The position numbers were made by a program, and so were the translations under genes. The notes beneath the pieces were generated by a model that saw nothing but the letters and a program-made list of their open reading frames with translations, was not told the DNA's origin and searched no databases. From an uncultured Psychroserpens sp. (GTDB lineage: Bacteria; Bacteroidota; Bacteroidia; Flavobacteriales; Flavobacteriaceae), in the NCBI GenBank assembly GCA_947489585.1, contig CANLEE010000006.1:62001-126000 (forward strand): a stretch of DNA of 64,000 nucleotides, read 5' to 3'. This document shows, piece after piece, positions 16,619-25,299 of this stretch. How positions within the stretch are numbered: position 1 is the first letter of the stretch; each line of letters begins with the position of its first letter.

Positions 16619-19434
16619 TGATTATTCTTCTCATAAAAACATCGCTTATAATCATTATCATTTTAGGGTTTTATAAAATTCTAATTGAGAAAGAAAGTTT
16701 CTTTTCTACTAATAGAATGTATCTCGTTTTAGGCTTATTGCTAACCTTTGCAATACCATTTGTGTCTTTGCCAAAATTAATTAATAATCAAGGTTTTGTG
16801 TCAGAATTAATCGAGCCTACACTTTCTCAAAGCACTGATAAAGAATTGCTTAAAGATTCTTTTGACAAAAGTACTTTAAGTGAAGGGTTAAAAGAAAACA
16901 CACCTAATCTATCTGTAAAAAAGACAACTTTAAGCCCTGAACCATCTAGAGGTATTTTAGACTGGATATTTATAATTTATGTCTTTGGGGTGGTAGTATT
17001 ATCGCTAAACCTTCTGTTACAGATTGGTAATTTGTTATTTAAAGTCATGCGTTCTAAAGATAAAATAAAAGATACTGATGGCATCATTATAAACTCAACA
17101 AGCATTAAAGAACCATGTTCTTTTTTCAACTATATATTTATTAATCCAGAGCAATATGAGTTCGAAATCTATGAGCAAATTATAGCACACGAAAAGATTC
17201 ATGTTAAAAAACGTCATAGTGTAGACTTATTGCTTTCAGAAATTGCTGTAATCGTATTATGGTTTAATCCTTTTATATGGCTCTTTAGAAGAGAAGTCGA
17301 AAAAAATATCGAATACCAAACTGATCACTTGTTAATTGATACAGAACACACTGAAAAGGATAGCTATCAAATGAATCTTTTAAAGATAGCAACATTTAGT
17401 AAACCACTTACCATTACTACAAATTACAATCAATCATTAATCAAACAACGAATTTTAAAAATGAACAGTAAAAAATCAAACCCACACAGTTATTGGAAGT
17501 ATACATTTACTTTACCAATGTTTTTCGCTCTTTTATTATTACTTAATAAACCTTATGCCGCTTTTGGGCAACAAGAAGAGCCACCAACTTTTAATGATGC
17601 TATGATAACAGATATTGAAGCAGAACCCGAATATTTTTCAGATTGTGAAGCTTTTAAGCAAGCCTTGGAAGAAAAAGATGTTGCTAAGCTTAAAACTATT
17701 TTAATCAATTTGGATCCTGATTGTATCACATATATTGAAAATTCAAAGCATGCCACTTTAACTTCTGTAAAGGCACAACTAGAAGAAGGTGCAGCTCTTG
17801 AACTTGATACTACAGGAAACGTAATTGTAACTGATACTTACGGAACTACAACTGAAACCATTGACACGGTTGCTATTTCCGAAGATGTCTTAAGTTCAAA
17901 TTCTGAATGCAGACCACTATTAGAGGCTATTAGAGCTAATGACATGGATGCAGTTGTAGACTTATTAAAAACTACCGATGCAAATTGCATAGATCCAAAT
18001 CCTGGATATGATGAAACGAGATCCAATGGCAATTATTGGAGATACGAAAAAGCTAAAGCACCATTGTTTGCAGTTGCTCGAACAGGTAACTTAGATATTG
18101 CAAGGCTTTTAGTTGATAGTGGTGCAGATGTAAAGCTAAACGTGCAAGGCGATGGTACAGCATTAATTACAGCTGCAGGGTGTGGTCACTTAGATCTTGT
18201 GAAGTATTTTACTTCTCAAGGCGCAGATATTAATCGCAAATTCCCTAATCAAGGAAATGCTTTAATTGCAGCATCTGGTAATGGCCATCTTGAGATAATG
18301 ACATATTTAGTCTCTAATGGAGCAGACATTAATTACTATTCACCTAATCAAGGCAATGCACTTATAGCTGCTGCACACTCTAATAATGTAAATGCGGTGA
18401 AATATTTAGTTGATAAAGGTATGGATGTTAACTTCATTTCACCTAATCAAGGAAATGCACTAATTGCAGCATCAAACAACGGACAATTAGAAACGGTAAA
18501 ATATTTAATATCTAAAGGAGCAAAAGTTAATAAAATATCTCCAAACCAAGGAACTCCATTGATTGCAGCTTCAAATAATGGACAGTTAGAAACCGTAACT
18601 TATTTATTAGAAAGCGGATCTGAAATTGATAAAATCTCACCAAACCAAGGTACAGCGCTTATCGCTGCAGCAAACAATGGACATCTAAAAACTGTTGAGT
18701 TTCTTGTGAGTAAGGGCTCAGATATAAATAGATATTCACCAAATCAAGGTACTGCTGTAAATGTTGCTGCAACTAATGGTCATAAATCTGTAATGGAATA
18801 TCTCATAAAAAATGGTGCAGATATTAATGTCAATACAAATAGTCATGGCTCTCCTTTAATTTCTGCATCCAGAAATGGTCTAACAGATAGTGTTACATAT
18901 TTAATCTCTCAAGGTGCAGACATTAATTTAGAAAATGATGGTCAAGGATCTGCTTTAAATGCAGCGGCAAGAAATGGAATCAATTCTACAGTTGAGCTAT
19001 TATTATCTAAAGGCGCAAATATTAATGCGCAAACTGATGGTCAAGGATCGGCATTGAATGCTGCCGCTAGAAATGGCCATCTTGAAACGGTTAAATTACT
19101 GATTGAAAAAGGTGCAAATATTAATCTTCAAAATGATGGCCAAGGTTCTGCTCTAAATGCAGCAGCACGAAATGGGCATAATGGGGTAATAACATATTTA
19201 CTATCAAAAGGCGCAGATATTAATCTCCAAAATAATGGTCAAGGCTCTGCGCTAAATGCTGCAGCGAGAAACGGGTTAATGAGTACAGTTAAGCTATTGG
19301 TTGAAAATGATGCCGATATCAATTTATATAGTAATGGTCAAGGAACAGCATTATCTGCTGCATCAAAGAATAAGCATCAAGATATTGTAGATTATTTGCT
19401 TTCAAAAGGTGCAAAACACATTTATGGTAACTAA
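16618..19434 (+). CDS. BlaR1/MecR1-like M56 metallopeptidase fused to 14 ankyrin repeats
   Basis: 938 residues. The N-terminal part is an integral membrane M56 peptidase: helices near 1-20, 33-50, 115-135 and 215-235, with the zinc motif HEKIH at 191-195 on the cytosolic side. A last membrane helix (about 290-312) leads to a periplasmic segment. Instead of the penicillin-binding sensor of true BlaR1, the C-terminus carries 14 tandem 33-residue ankyrin repeats (about 483-938). The first repeats share the linker NQG and the later ones DGQG or NGQG, which suggests two waves of repeat duplication. It probably senses a periplasmic protein or peptide and cleaves the BlaI-like repressor. Overlap with blaI supports coupling. 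Confidence 0.9.
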   Translation: MIILLIKTSLIIIIILGFYKILIEKESFFSTNRMYLVLGLLLTFAIPFVSLPKLINNQGFVSELIEPTLSQSTDKELLKDSFDKSTLSEGLKENTPNLSVKKTTLSPEPSRGILDWIFIIYVFGVVVLSLNLLLQIGNLLFKVMRSKDKIKDTDGIIINSTSIKEPCSFFNYIFINPEQYEFEIYEQIIAHEKIHVKKRHSVDLLLSEIAVIVLWFNPFIWLFRREVEKNIEYQTDHLLIDTEHTEKDSYQMNLLKIATFSKPLTITTNYNQSLIKQRILKMNSKKSNPHSYWKYTFTLPMFFALLLLLNKPYAAFGQQEEPPTFNDAMITDIEAEPEYFSDCEAFKQALEEKDVAKLKTILINLDPDCITYIENSKHATLTSVKAQLEEGAALELDTTGNVIVTDTYGTTTETIDTVAISEDVLSSNSECRPLLEAIRANDMDAVVDLLKTTDANCIDPNPGYDETRSNGNYWRYEKAKAPLFAVARTGNLDIARLLVDSGADVKLNVQGDGTALITAAGCGHLDLVKYFTSQGADINRKFPNQGNALIAASGNGHLEIMTYLVSNGADINYYSPNQGNALIAAAHSNNVNAVKYLVDKGMDVNFISPNQGNALIAASNNGQLETVKYLISKGAKVNKISPNQGTPLIAASNNGQLETVTYLLESGSEIDKISPNQGTALIAAANNGHLKTVEFLVSKGSDINRYSPNQGTAVNVAATNGHKSVMEYLIKNGADINVNTNSHGSPLISASRNGLTDSVTYLISQGADINLENDGQGSALNAAARNGINSTVELLLSKGANINAQTDGQGSALNAAARNGHLETVKLLIEKGANINLQNDGQGSALNAAARNGHNGVITYLLSKGADINLQNNGQGSALNAAARNGLMSTVKLLVENDADINLYSNGQGTALSAASKNKHQDIVDYLLSKGAKHIYGN

Positions 19435-19478
19435 TTAGCATACAGGCTTAAATTTCATCAATCAAATCATCAATAATC

Positions 19479-19520
19479 AACAATACTGTCTTATACATTC
19501 ATTATGAGACAGTATTGTTT
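19479..19520 (+). terminator. Terminator after the M56-ankyrin gene
   Basis: 13-bp stem AACAATACTGTCT/AGACAGTATTGTT with a 15-nt loop and a T-rich end. It covers an in-frame ATG at 19504 that extends the next gene, an argument for that gene starting later, at 19534. Confidence 0.75.
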
Positions 19521-19533
19521 TAAAACAATCCAC

Positions 19534-21594
19534 ATGAAAAATTTTCTGAGAGTATACATAGTAATACTCTGTATGTACAGCTGTAATAAAAAAAAGTATG
19601 ATCTAGCAATTACTAATGTGCAAATCTTTGATAGTAAAACGACAGAAGTGTCTGTGAATAAAACAGTATTAATAAATGCAGATACTATAGCCGCTATTAT
19701 TGATTCTAAATTAGATTTTAATGCTAAAAAAACGATAGAAGGTAACAATCGCTTATTAACTCCAGGCTTTATAGACACACATGTGCATACAGTAGGAAAT
19801 TATGGCGTAGACTCAACTTCACCAGAAGACTATAAAGCAGATAATGGTTTAGAAATGTTGCGTGGTTTGCAAGCCCAACATTACCTCAATTATGGTGTTA
19901 CAACAATTATAGATATGGGGCAGCCAGAAGCTTGGATAGATGTCACACTAGATTGGCAGAAAAACCCAACACCAAACCATCCAAACATTTTCATTTGTGG
20001 CGGTTCTATGGTCTCTGATGAAGACAGACGACAGCCAATACATCATATTGAAGTCATGAACCCAGAAGATGGGAGAGCAAAGGTTCGTGAATATGCATCT
20101 AGAGGCTTAAAGTATATGAAATTGTATAGTAAGTTGCATAAACCAGATTATGAAGCCATGGCTGATGAAGCTAAGAAACAAGGCATAATCATCAATTCTC
20201 ATGTCGATAACAATCGCGTGACTATTTCTGAAGGTATCGATTTTGGTGTTTCTAATTTTGAACACTTTTTTACTTTGACACCAAGCATTTTAGATTATGA
20301 AGAGCACTGGCCAAAAATGAATGAGATGTTTGGTATAAAAATGAATTCTAGCATTGATGAATTTGCTGCTCAAATGGTCTATTTTTTTGGTTATATAAAA
20401 TCTAACCCTGAATATGAAGCACGCTTGATGACTTTATTTGATAAAATGGCTAGGGAAGGAGCTACGCTAAGTTCCGCATTAAATGTTGTGGCCTCATCGG
20501 CTGGTCAATCTGATTTTTTTACATCATTTGAATATTATCCGATTCGTAAAACACCGATGGTAAATTATAATGAGGATCAGCAAAAGCAATTAGATGAAGC
20601 TTTTGATTCGTTTATGAATTATATGAAAATCGCACATGATAAAGGTGTCAAATTAAGAATAGGTACTGATTGTCGCTTTGGTGGCCGTGCATTTTTATCT
20701 GAGCTTATTCTTTTTAATAAAGCAGGTTTTTCCATAGCAGAGACGCTTCAAATTGCAACACTAAATGGTTATGAAGCGATGCAATTAGATGATAAACGAG
20801 GGACCATTGAAGTAGGCAAGATGGCTGATTTTATTTTATTTGAAAAGAATCCATTTGATGGTATACGTAATGTGCTTTCTGATAAAGTAATCATAAAAGA
20901 TGGTTTGGTTTATGAAGCACAAAAATCAATAGGACATGAACTTAGAACTGTGTTACTAAATGAAGGTATAGGATCTGCTAAAACATGGTTTGAGAATGTT
21001 AAAACTGATACAACTTATCCCGAAATAAAAGTTAGTGAATTAAAGAATACTGTGCGAGAATTATTTGCTGGAGGTAAGACTAAAGAAGCCATGGTTGCCT
21101 ATACTATCTTTAAGACAGAGTTTCCCAATAAGCCATATATTGAAGATGGTGGCGCTATTGCTAATAGGTGTTATAAAATGATTAGAGAAGGACATTTTGA
21201 GGACTTAAAAACGTATTATACGTTTAGTAATCAGAATTTCTCTAAAACCAAAAAGTATTTGGGATTATCAGTTTATATGACCATATTAAATGCTGATATT
21301 TCCGCAGGACAAGATTATTTTGATGCTCATAAAAATGATAGTAATTATATTTTAGATGAAGGTGAAATTAATGGTTTGGGTTATTTATATCTTCAAGAAG
21401 GAAAGCTTGAAGAGGCCTTAGCAGTATTTCATATGAATGTGTCTGCATTTCCTGAATCGTGGAATGCTTATGATAGTTTAGCTGAAGGCTATTTAGAAGC
21501 TGGAAATAAAGTAAAAGCCAAGCACAATTATAAGAAGGCATTAGCACTGAATCCCGAAAGCCCTTCAGCGATAGCTGCATTAAAAGAATTATAA
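19534..21594 (+). CDS. Amidohydrolase-family lipoprotein with C-terminal TPR
   Basis: About 686 residues from ATG 19534, which places a lipoprotein signal (MKNFLRVYIVILCMYSC) at the N-terminus. An upstream ATG at 19504 lies inside a terminator hairpin. The metal-dependent hydrolase core shows TPGFIDTHVHT (zinc ligands), a KLYSKLHK segment for the bridging lysine, INSHVDN, FEHFF and IGTDCRFGG (last Asp). A closing IEVGKMADFILFEKNPF strand is typical of imidazolonepropionase/prolidase-like members. Tetratricopeptide-like helices fill about 600-686. The substrate is unknown; a dipeptide or cyclic amide in the periplasm is likely. Confidence 0.85.
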   Translation: MKNFLRVYIVILCMYSCNKKKYDLAITNVQIFDSKTTEVSVNKTVLINADTIAAIIDSKLDFNAKKTIEGNNRLLTPGFIDTHVHTVGNYGVDSTSPEDYKADNGLEMLRGLQAQHYLNYGVTTIIDMGQPEAWIDVTLDWQKNPTPNHPNIFICGGSMVSDEDRRQPIHHIEVMNPEDGRAKVREYASRGLKYMKLYSKLHKPDYEAMADEAKKQGIIINSHVDNNRVTISEGIDFGVSNFEHFFTLTPSILDYEEHWPKMNEMFGIKMNSSIDEFAAQMVYFFGYIKSNPEYEARLMTLFDKMAREGATLSSALNVVASSAGQSDFFTSFEYYPIRKTPMVNYNEDQQKQLDEAFDSFMNYMKIAHDKGVKLRIGTDCRFGGRAFLSELILFNKAGFSIAETLQIATLNGYEAMQLDDKRGTIEVGKMADFILFEKNPFDGIRNVLSDKVIIKDGLVYEAQKSIGHELRTVLLNEGIGSAKTWFENVKTDTTYPEIKVSELKNTVRELFAGGKTKEAMVAYTIFKTEFPNKPYIEDGGAIANRCYKMIREGHFEDLKTYYTFSNQNFSKTKKYLGLSVYMTILNADISAGQDYFDAHKNDSNYILDEGEINGLGYLYLQEGKLEEALAVFHMNVSAFPESWNAYDSLAEGYLEAGNKVKAKHNYKKALALNPESPSAIAALKEL

Positions 21595-21653
21595 AATTTT
21601 TAAATAATTAGAGTATATTGTATGACTATTAATTAACATACGATATCTAACCC

Positions 21654-22643
21654 ATGAAATCATTTACAATTCAAGAAATCAACACGATTATTAACGGCGA
21701 AATTATAGGAACAGCCTCACCAAATATCACAGGATTAGAACAGATTAAAAAGGCGAATAGCAATCAAGCCACCTTTATAGGAAACAGAAAATATGCAGCA
21801 ATGTGGAGCGATTCTAATGCAGCTTTAGCCATTATTAATGATAATATAGATTTAGAACCTGGTGAAAATCGAGTTTTAATCAAAGTAAAAAATGCAGATT
21901 TAGCCATGGCAAAACTGTTAGATACTTTTACACCAGAAGCGCCACATTTTGAAGTGGATATTCATCCTAGCGCAACAGTTGATGCCTCGGCAAAGGTTGG
22001 CAATGGAAGTCGAGTAGGAGCGGGTTGTTATGTTGGTAAGAATGTTGTTTTAGGAGACCATGTCACTTTATATCCTAATGTGACCATTTTAGACGACACC
22101 ATAATTGGTAATCACACGACAGCTTGGTCTGGCACTGTGATTAGAGAGCGTTCGGTTATTGGAAGCCATTGTATTTTTCATACCAATGTAAGTATAGGAG
22201 CAGATGGCTTTGGATATCGTCCAAGTGATGATGGAAGGGGCTTGGTTAAAATTCCGCATATCGGGAATGTCGTTATCGGGAATGGTGTAGAAATAGGAGC
22301 AAATTCATGTGTAGACCGCGGAAAATTTAGCTCGACGATAATAGGAGATGGCTGTAAGATTGACAATTTAGTTCAGATAGCACATAATTGTGAATTAGGG
22401 CGTTCATGTATTATGGCTGGCAGTAGCGGTTTAGCAGGCTCGGTCACTTTAGGTGATGGTGTCGTTATAGGCGGAAGTGCTTCTATAAAAGATCATACGA
22501 CCATACATTCAGGTGCTACTGTAGGTGCTGGATCTGGTGTTATGAATGATGTACCAGCCGGAAAAACCGTATTGGGTTATCCTGCAGCAGACTCACGAGA
22601 AATGCTAAAACAATGGGTAGCACTACGGAAATTGGGAAGATAA
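21654..22643 (+). CDS. lpxD: UDP-3-O-(3-hydroxyacyl)glucosamine N-acyltransferase (LpxD family)
   Basis: Transfers a 3-hydroxyacyl chain from ACP to UDP-3-O-acylglucosamine in lipid A synthesis. The 329-residue chain has the N-terminal uridine-binding domain (about 1-100) and then a left-handed beta helix of hexapeptide repeats (about 105-300). IFHTNVSIGADGFGYR and the catalytic-type IAHNCELG histidine are intact. Bacteroidota often hold a second LpxD-like protein outside the main lpx cluster. No other lpx gene is near here, so this could be that paralog. Confidence 0.85.
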   Translation: MKSFTIQEINTIINGEIIGTASPNITGLEQIKKANSNQATFIGNRKYAAMWSDSNAALAIINDNIDLEPGENRVLIKVKNADLAMAKLLDTFTPEAPHFEVDIHPSATVDASAKVGNGSRVGAGCYVGKNVVLGDHVTLYPNVTILDDTIIGNHTTAWSGTVIRERSVIGSHCIFHTNVSIGADGFGYRPSDDGRGLVKIPHIGNVVIGNGVEIGANSCVDRGKFSSTIIGDGCKIDNLVQIAHNCELGRSCIMAGSSGLAGSVTLGDGVVIGGSASIKDHTTIHSGATVGAGSGVMNDVPAGKTVLGYPAADSREMLKQWVALRKLGR

Positions 22644-22724
22644 AACGCTATATAAGCAGCATTTAGTTTTGTGGCATCATCTTTGAATACCATAAAGTAA
22701 TATTAAAAATTAAATTATAATACA

Positions 22725-22916
22725 ATGAGTAAAGGAACAGTAAAATTCTTCAACGATGCCAAAGGTTTTGGTTTTATAACTGAAGAAGGTTCAGACAAAG
22801 ATCACTTTGTACACATTTCTGGATTAATTGATGAGATTCGTGAAGGCGATGAAGTTGAATTTGATCTCACAGAAGGAAAAAAAGGATTAAACGCAGTAAA
22901 CGTAAAAGTTATTTAA
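22725..22916 (+). CDS. Cold-shock domain protein
   Basis: 63-residue single CSD protein (OB fold) binding single-stranded RNA and DNA. RNP1 reads KGFGFI and RNP2 reads HFVHIS; the usual VFVHFS is slightly changed. It begins MSKGTVKFFNDAKGFGF as in the CspA family. The leader of about 80 nt and the strong terminator after it fit a separate short transcript. Confidence 0.95.
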   Translation: MSKGTVKFFNDAKGFGFITEEGSDKDHFVHISGLIDEIREGDEVEFDLTEGKKGLNAVNVKVI

Positions 22917-22939
22917 ATATACGCTTAACCTGAATTATG

Positions 22940-22970
22940 AAAGTCCGTCACTAAGTGACGGACTTTTTTT
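22940..22970 (+). terminator. Terminator after the cold-shock gene
   Basis: A perfect 12-bp stem AAAGTCCGTCAC/GTGACGGACTTT with a 3-nt loop is followed by a T tract. Confidence 0.92.
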
Positions 22971-23094
22971 TGTGTATATAAGTCAGTGCATTTAACTAGA
23001 CAAATAAGTAGTAGCAAAAATTTTTATTAACTTTTTTGCGACACTTTATAAAAAGTTAAGTTATTATATAAACTAACACATCGAAAACCAACTT

Positions 23095-23631
23095 TTGGAA
23101 CACCCAGAATTAATAAAAGCATGCAAGCAAAATAATTTAAAAGCGCAAATGCAAGTCTATTTGATGTACAAGGATATGCTTTATAATGTGAGTTTAAGAA
23201 TTATTAAAAATAAACATGATGCACAAGATACTGTTCATGATGCCTTTATTAAGGCGTTTCAAAATATTTCTAAGTTAGAAGATGATCTTAACCTAGGCGC
23301 CTGGTTAAAACGAATTGTAATTAATTGCTCCTTAGACTTTTTGAGGAAAAAAAAGAAATTAGGTTGGCTGCAATACTCGGTTGAAATTCAAGATAATGAA
23401 GAAGAAGCTGATGACTTTGAAGACATGACTTTAAAAGTTGAAGACGTTAAAAAAGCTATAGAGGGCTTAAAAGATAAATACCGAATAATTATTGTGTTAT
23501 ACTTAATTGAAGACTATACGCATAAGGAAATAGCAGAACAATTAGGTCTAAATGAAAGTACAGTGCGCAACCAATATAGAAGAGGTAAGCATCTTTTAAA
23601 ACAACAATTAAAAAACAAATTAGTGGTATGA
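23095..23631 (+). CDS. ECF-type RNA polymerase sigma factor
   Basis: 178 residues with sigma region 2 (MYKDMLYNVSLRIIKNKHDAQDTVHDAFIKAF) and region 4 (LYLIEDYTHKEIAEQLGLNESTVRNQYRRGK). The start is a TTG: an in-frame stop at 23074-23076 and the conserved N-terminal helix leave no better choice, since the first ATG would remove about 15 conserved residues. The next gene overlaps it by 4 bp, and a DUF4097 protein follows, giving a sigma/anti-sigma-like/output arrangement. The signal is unknown. Confidence 0.92.
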   Translation: MEHPELIKACKQNNLKAQMQVYLMYKDMLYNVSLRIIKNKHDAQDTVHDAFIKAFQNISKLEDDLNLGAWLKRIVINCSLDFLRKKKKLGWLQYSVEIQDNEEEADDFEDMTLKVEDVKKAIEGLKDKYRIIIVLYLIEDYTHKEIAEQLGLNESTVRNQYRRGKHLLKQQLKNKLVV

Positions 23632-24254
23632 GTTTAGAGCGATTTATTAAAAATCATAAAAATGAATTTGATGACGAAAAAATGCCAAATCTTGCAAGTT
23701 TAGATTTCGAAGCGAGAATTAAGAAGGAGTTGCATTATTCAAATCAGCCAAAACGATTACGATTTCTGAGATCGTTTTCAATCGCAGCGAGTATTTTGCT
23801 ATTAGTCACACTTGGTTATGTATTCAATCAGAATAGAGTAGAAGACCTAAAAATTAGAGATAATTTAGTTCTTGCTCTAGGTGAAAATCAAACCAATAGT
23901 ACACGTTTAGAGGCTATTTATGAAATTGAAGACCGTTATGATAACCAAGAAGAAGACGAAAAAATATTGGAGGCTTTTTTCAAAATATTAAAAGGCGATT
24001 CTAATAGCAATTCGAAAATAGCAGTTATTGATGCGCTTTTAAATTTCCCAGACAATCCATCAGTTAGAAACAATATCATAGAAGCTTTAGCTAATGAAAA
24101 GGAACCTTTAGTGCAGCTTAAACTTATAAAATCTGTTACGCTTTTGCGAGAGCAACGTGCCAAAGCATCCTTACAACAGATTATTGAAAACAATGAATCC
24201 TTGCCCTTAGTTAAAGGAAACGCATCAGCTTCTTTAGCTATGTTAAATCAATAA
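23628..24254 (+). CDS. Membrane protein with HEAT-like repeats, putative anti-sigma factor
   Basis: 208 residues: a short cytosolic N-terminus (about 1-45, with a MPNLASLDFEARIKKEL helix), one transmembrane helix (about 47-65) and a periplasmic domain of helical HEAT-type repeats (about 75-208). Overlap of 4 bp with the ECF sigma gene and the single-pass topology suggest it holds the sigma factor at the membrane. No zinc anti-sigma motif is present, so the role is inferred from context. Confidence 0.7.
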   Translation: MSLERFIKNHKNEFDDEKMPNLASLDFEARIKKELHYSNQPKRLRFLRSFSIAASILLLVTLGYVFNQNRVEDLKIRDNLVLALGENQTNSTRLEAIYEIEDRYDNQEEDEKILEAFFKILKGDSNSNSKIAVIDALLNFPDNPSVRNNIIEALANEKEPLVQLKLIKSVTLLREQRAKASLQQIIENNESLPLVKGNASASLAMLNQ

Positions 24255-24266
24255 AAAACGAACAAA

Positions 24267-25220
24267 ATGAAAAAAACAATCACATTACTAGTCTTATTTT
24301 TAATAGTTAAAGTAAGTCATTCACAGGACAATGAAAAACGCATTAAATTTAATGCAGGCACTCTAAAAATATGTACGAGCGCTCATATGAAAATTAAGGG
24401 CTATGATGGCGATGAAGTGATCATTAAGAGCCTTAATAATCAAACACGATATATTTACAATTTCAACTATGGTGATAGTAATAATGGAAAATTGATAAAT
24501 TCAAGTCTAATTAAATCAGATTCAATTAAGATTAAAGGATATCGATACTTAACGTTTAGTGGTAAAGAAAAAGAACTAGAGAAAGGTTTAAAACCACTTG
24601 GAAACAAATCAAATAATCCAGCAGATAATTTATATTTAGATATTACGGAAAACTCTGGAGAATTAATTATTAGAGACTATAACCAATCGGAATCTAATAC
24701 GAATTTATTGAGTAGGTTTTCTTTTGATAATAAGTATGAAATCACCATACCTAATACTATTAAGTTACTATGGAATACCGAACAGTGTTCTAAGACTAAT
24801 GCCAATACATTTTTTGTAACCTCAGGGTCTCAGCCTTCAGAATTATCTAATTTTAAGGGCGAAGTAGAAATTTCTTTATCCTATGGCTCAATTAACATAA
24901 CAGATGTTAGTGGTCCTGTAATTGCAAATACTATAGGCGGAAATATAAAAGTAATCTTCGATAAGATTGTCCCAACAGAACTATATTCTTTAATTAGTAA
25001 TAATGGCTATATAGATGTAGAATTACCAACAACAGCAAATCTAAATGTTGATGCAAAAGGAAATCGCATTTTAAGTGATATTGATTTTGAAGTTTTAACT
25101 GAAAATATCACATCTTCCATTAACGGCACAAAAGAGATGAAGCTAAAATTAAATTCTGGAGGCACAAAAATGAAACTGGATGCTGGTTCGGGTAGTATTT
25201 ATATTAGAGAGCATAAATAG
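24267..25220 (+). CDS. DUF4097-type secreted beta-repeat protein
   Basis: 317 residues with a signal peptide (cleavage after SHS, about residue 20). The C-terminal half is a run of short beta strands with the pattern GEVEISLSYGSINITDVSGPVIANTIGGNIKV, typical of DUF4097 putative adhesin-like beta helices. It follows the anti-sigma-like gene by 12 bp and is likely the last gene of the sigma operon. Function unknown. Confidence 0.75.
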   Translation: MKKTITLLVLFLIVKVSHSQDNEKRIKFNAGTLKICTSAHMKIKGYDGDEVIIKSLNNQTRYIYNFNYGDSNNGKLINSSLIKSDSIKIKGYRYLTFSGKEKELEKGLKPLGNKSNNPADNLYLDITENSGELIIRDYNQSESNTNLLSRFSFDNKYEITIPNTIKLLWNTEQCSKTNANTFFVTSGSQPSELSNFKGEVEISLSYGSINITDVSGPVIANTIGGNIKVIFDKIVPTELYSLISNNGYIDVELPTTANLNVDAKGNRILSDIDFEVLTENITSSINGTKEMKLKLNSGGTKMKLDAGSGSIYIREHK

Positions 25221-25299
25221 ATAGGCTCATATAATTCTCAAAACATAACCAAATAACATATTAGAAAGTATGATTCTGTCTAACAAAAACAGGCACTAC

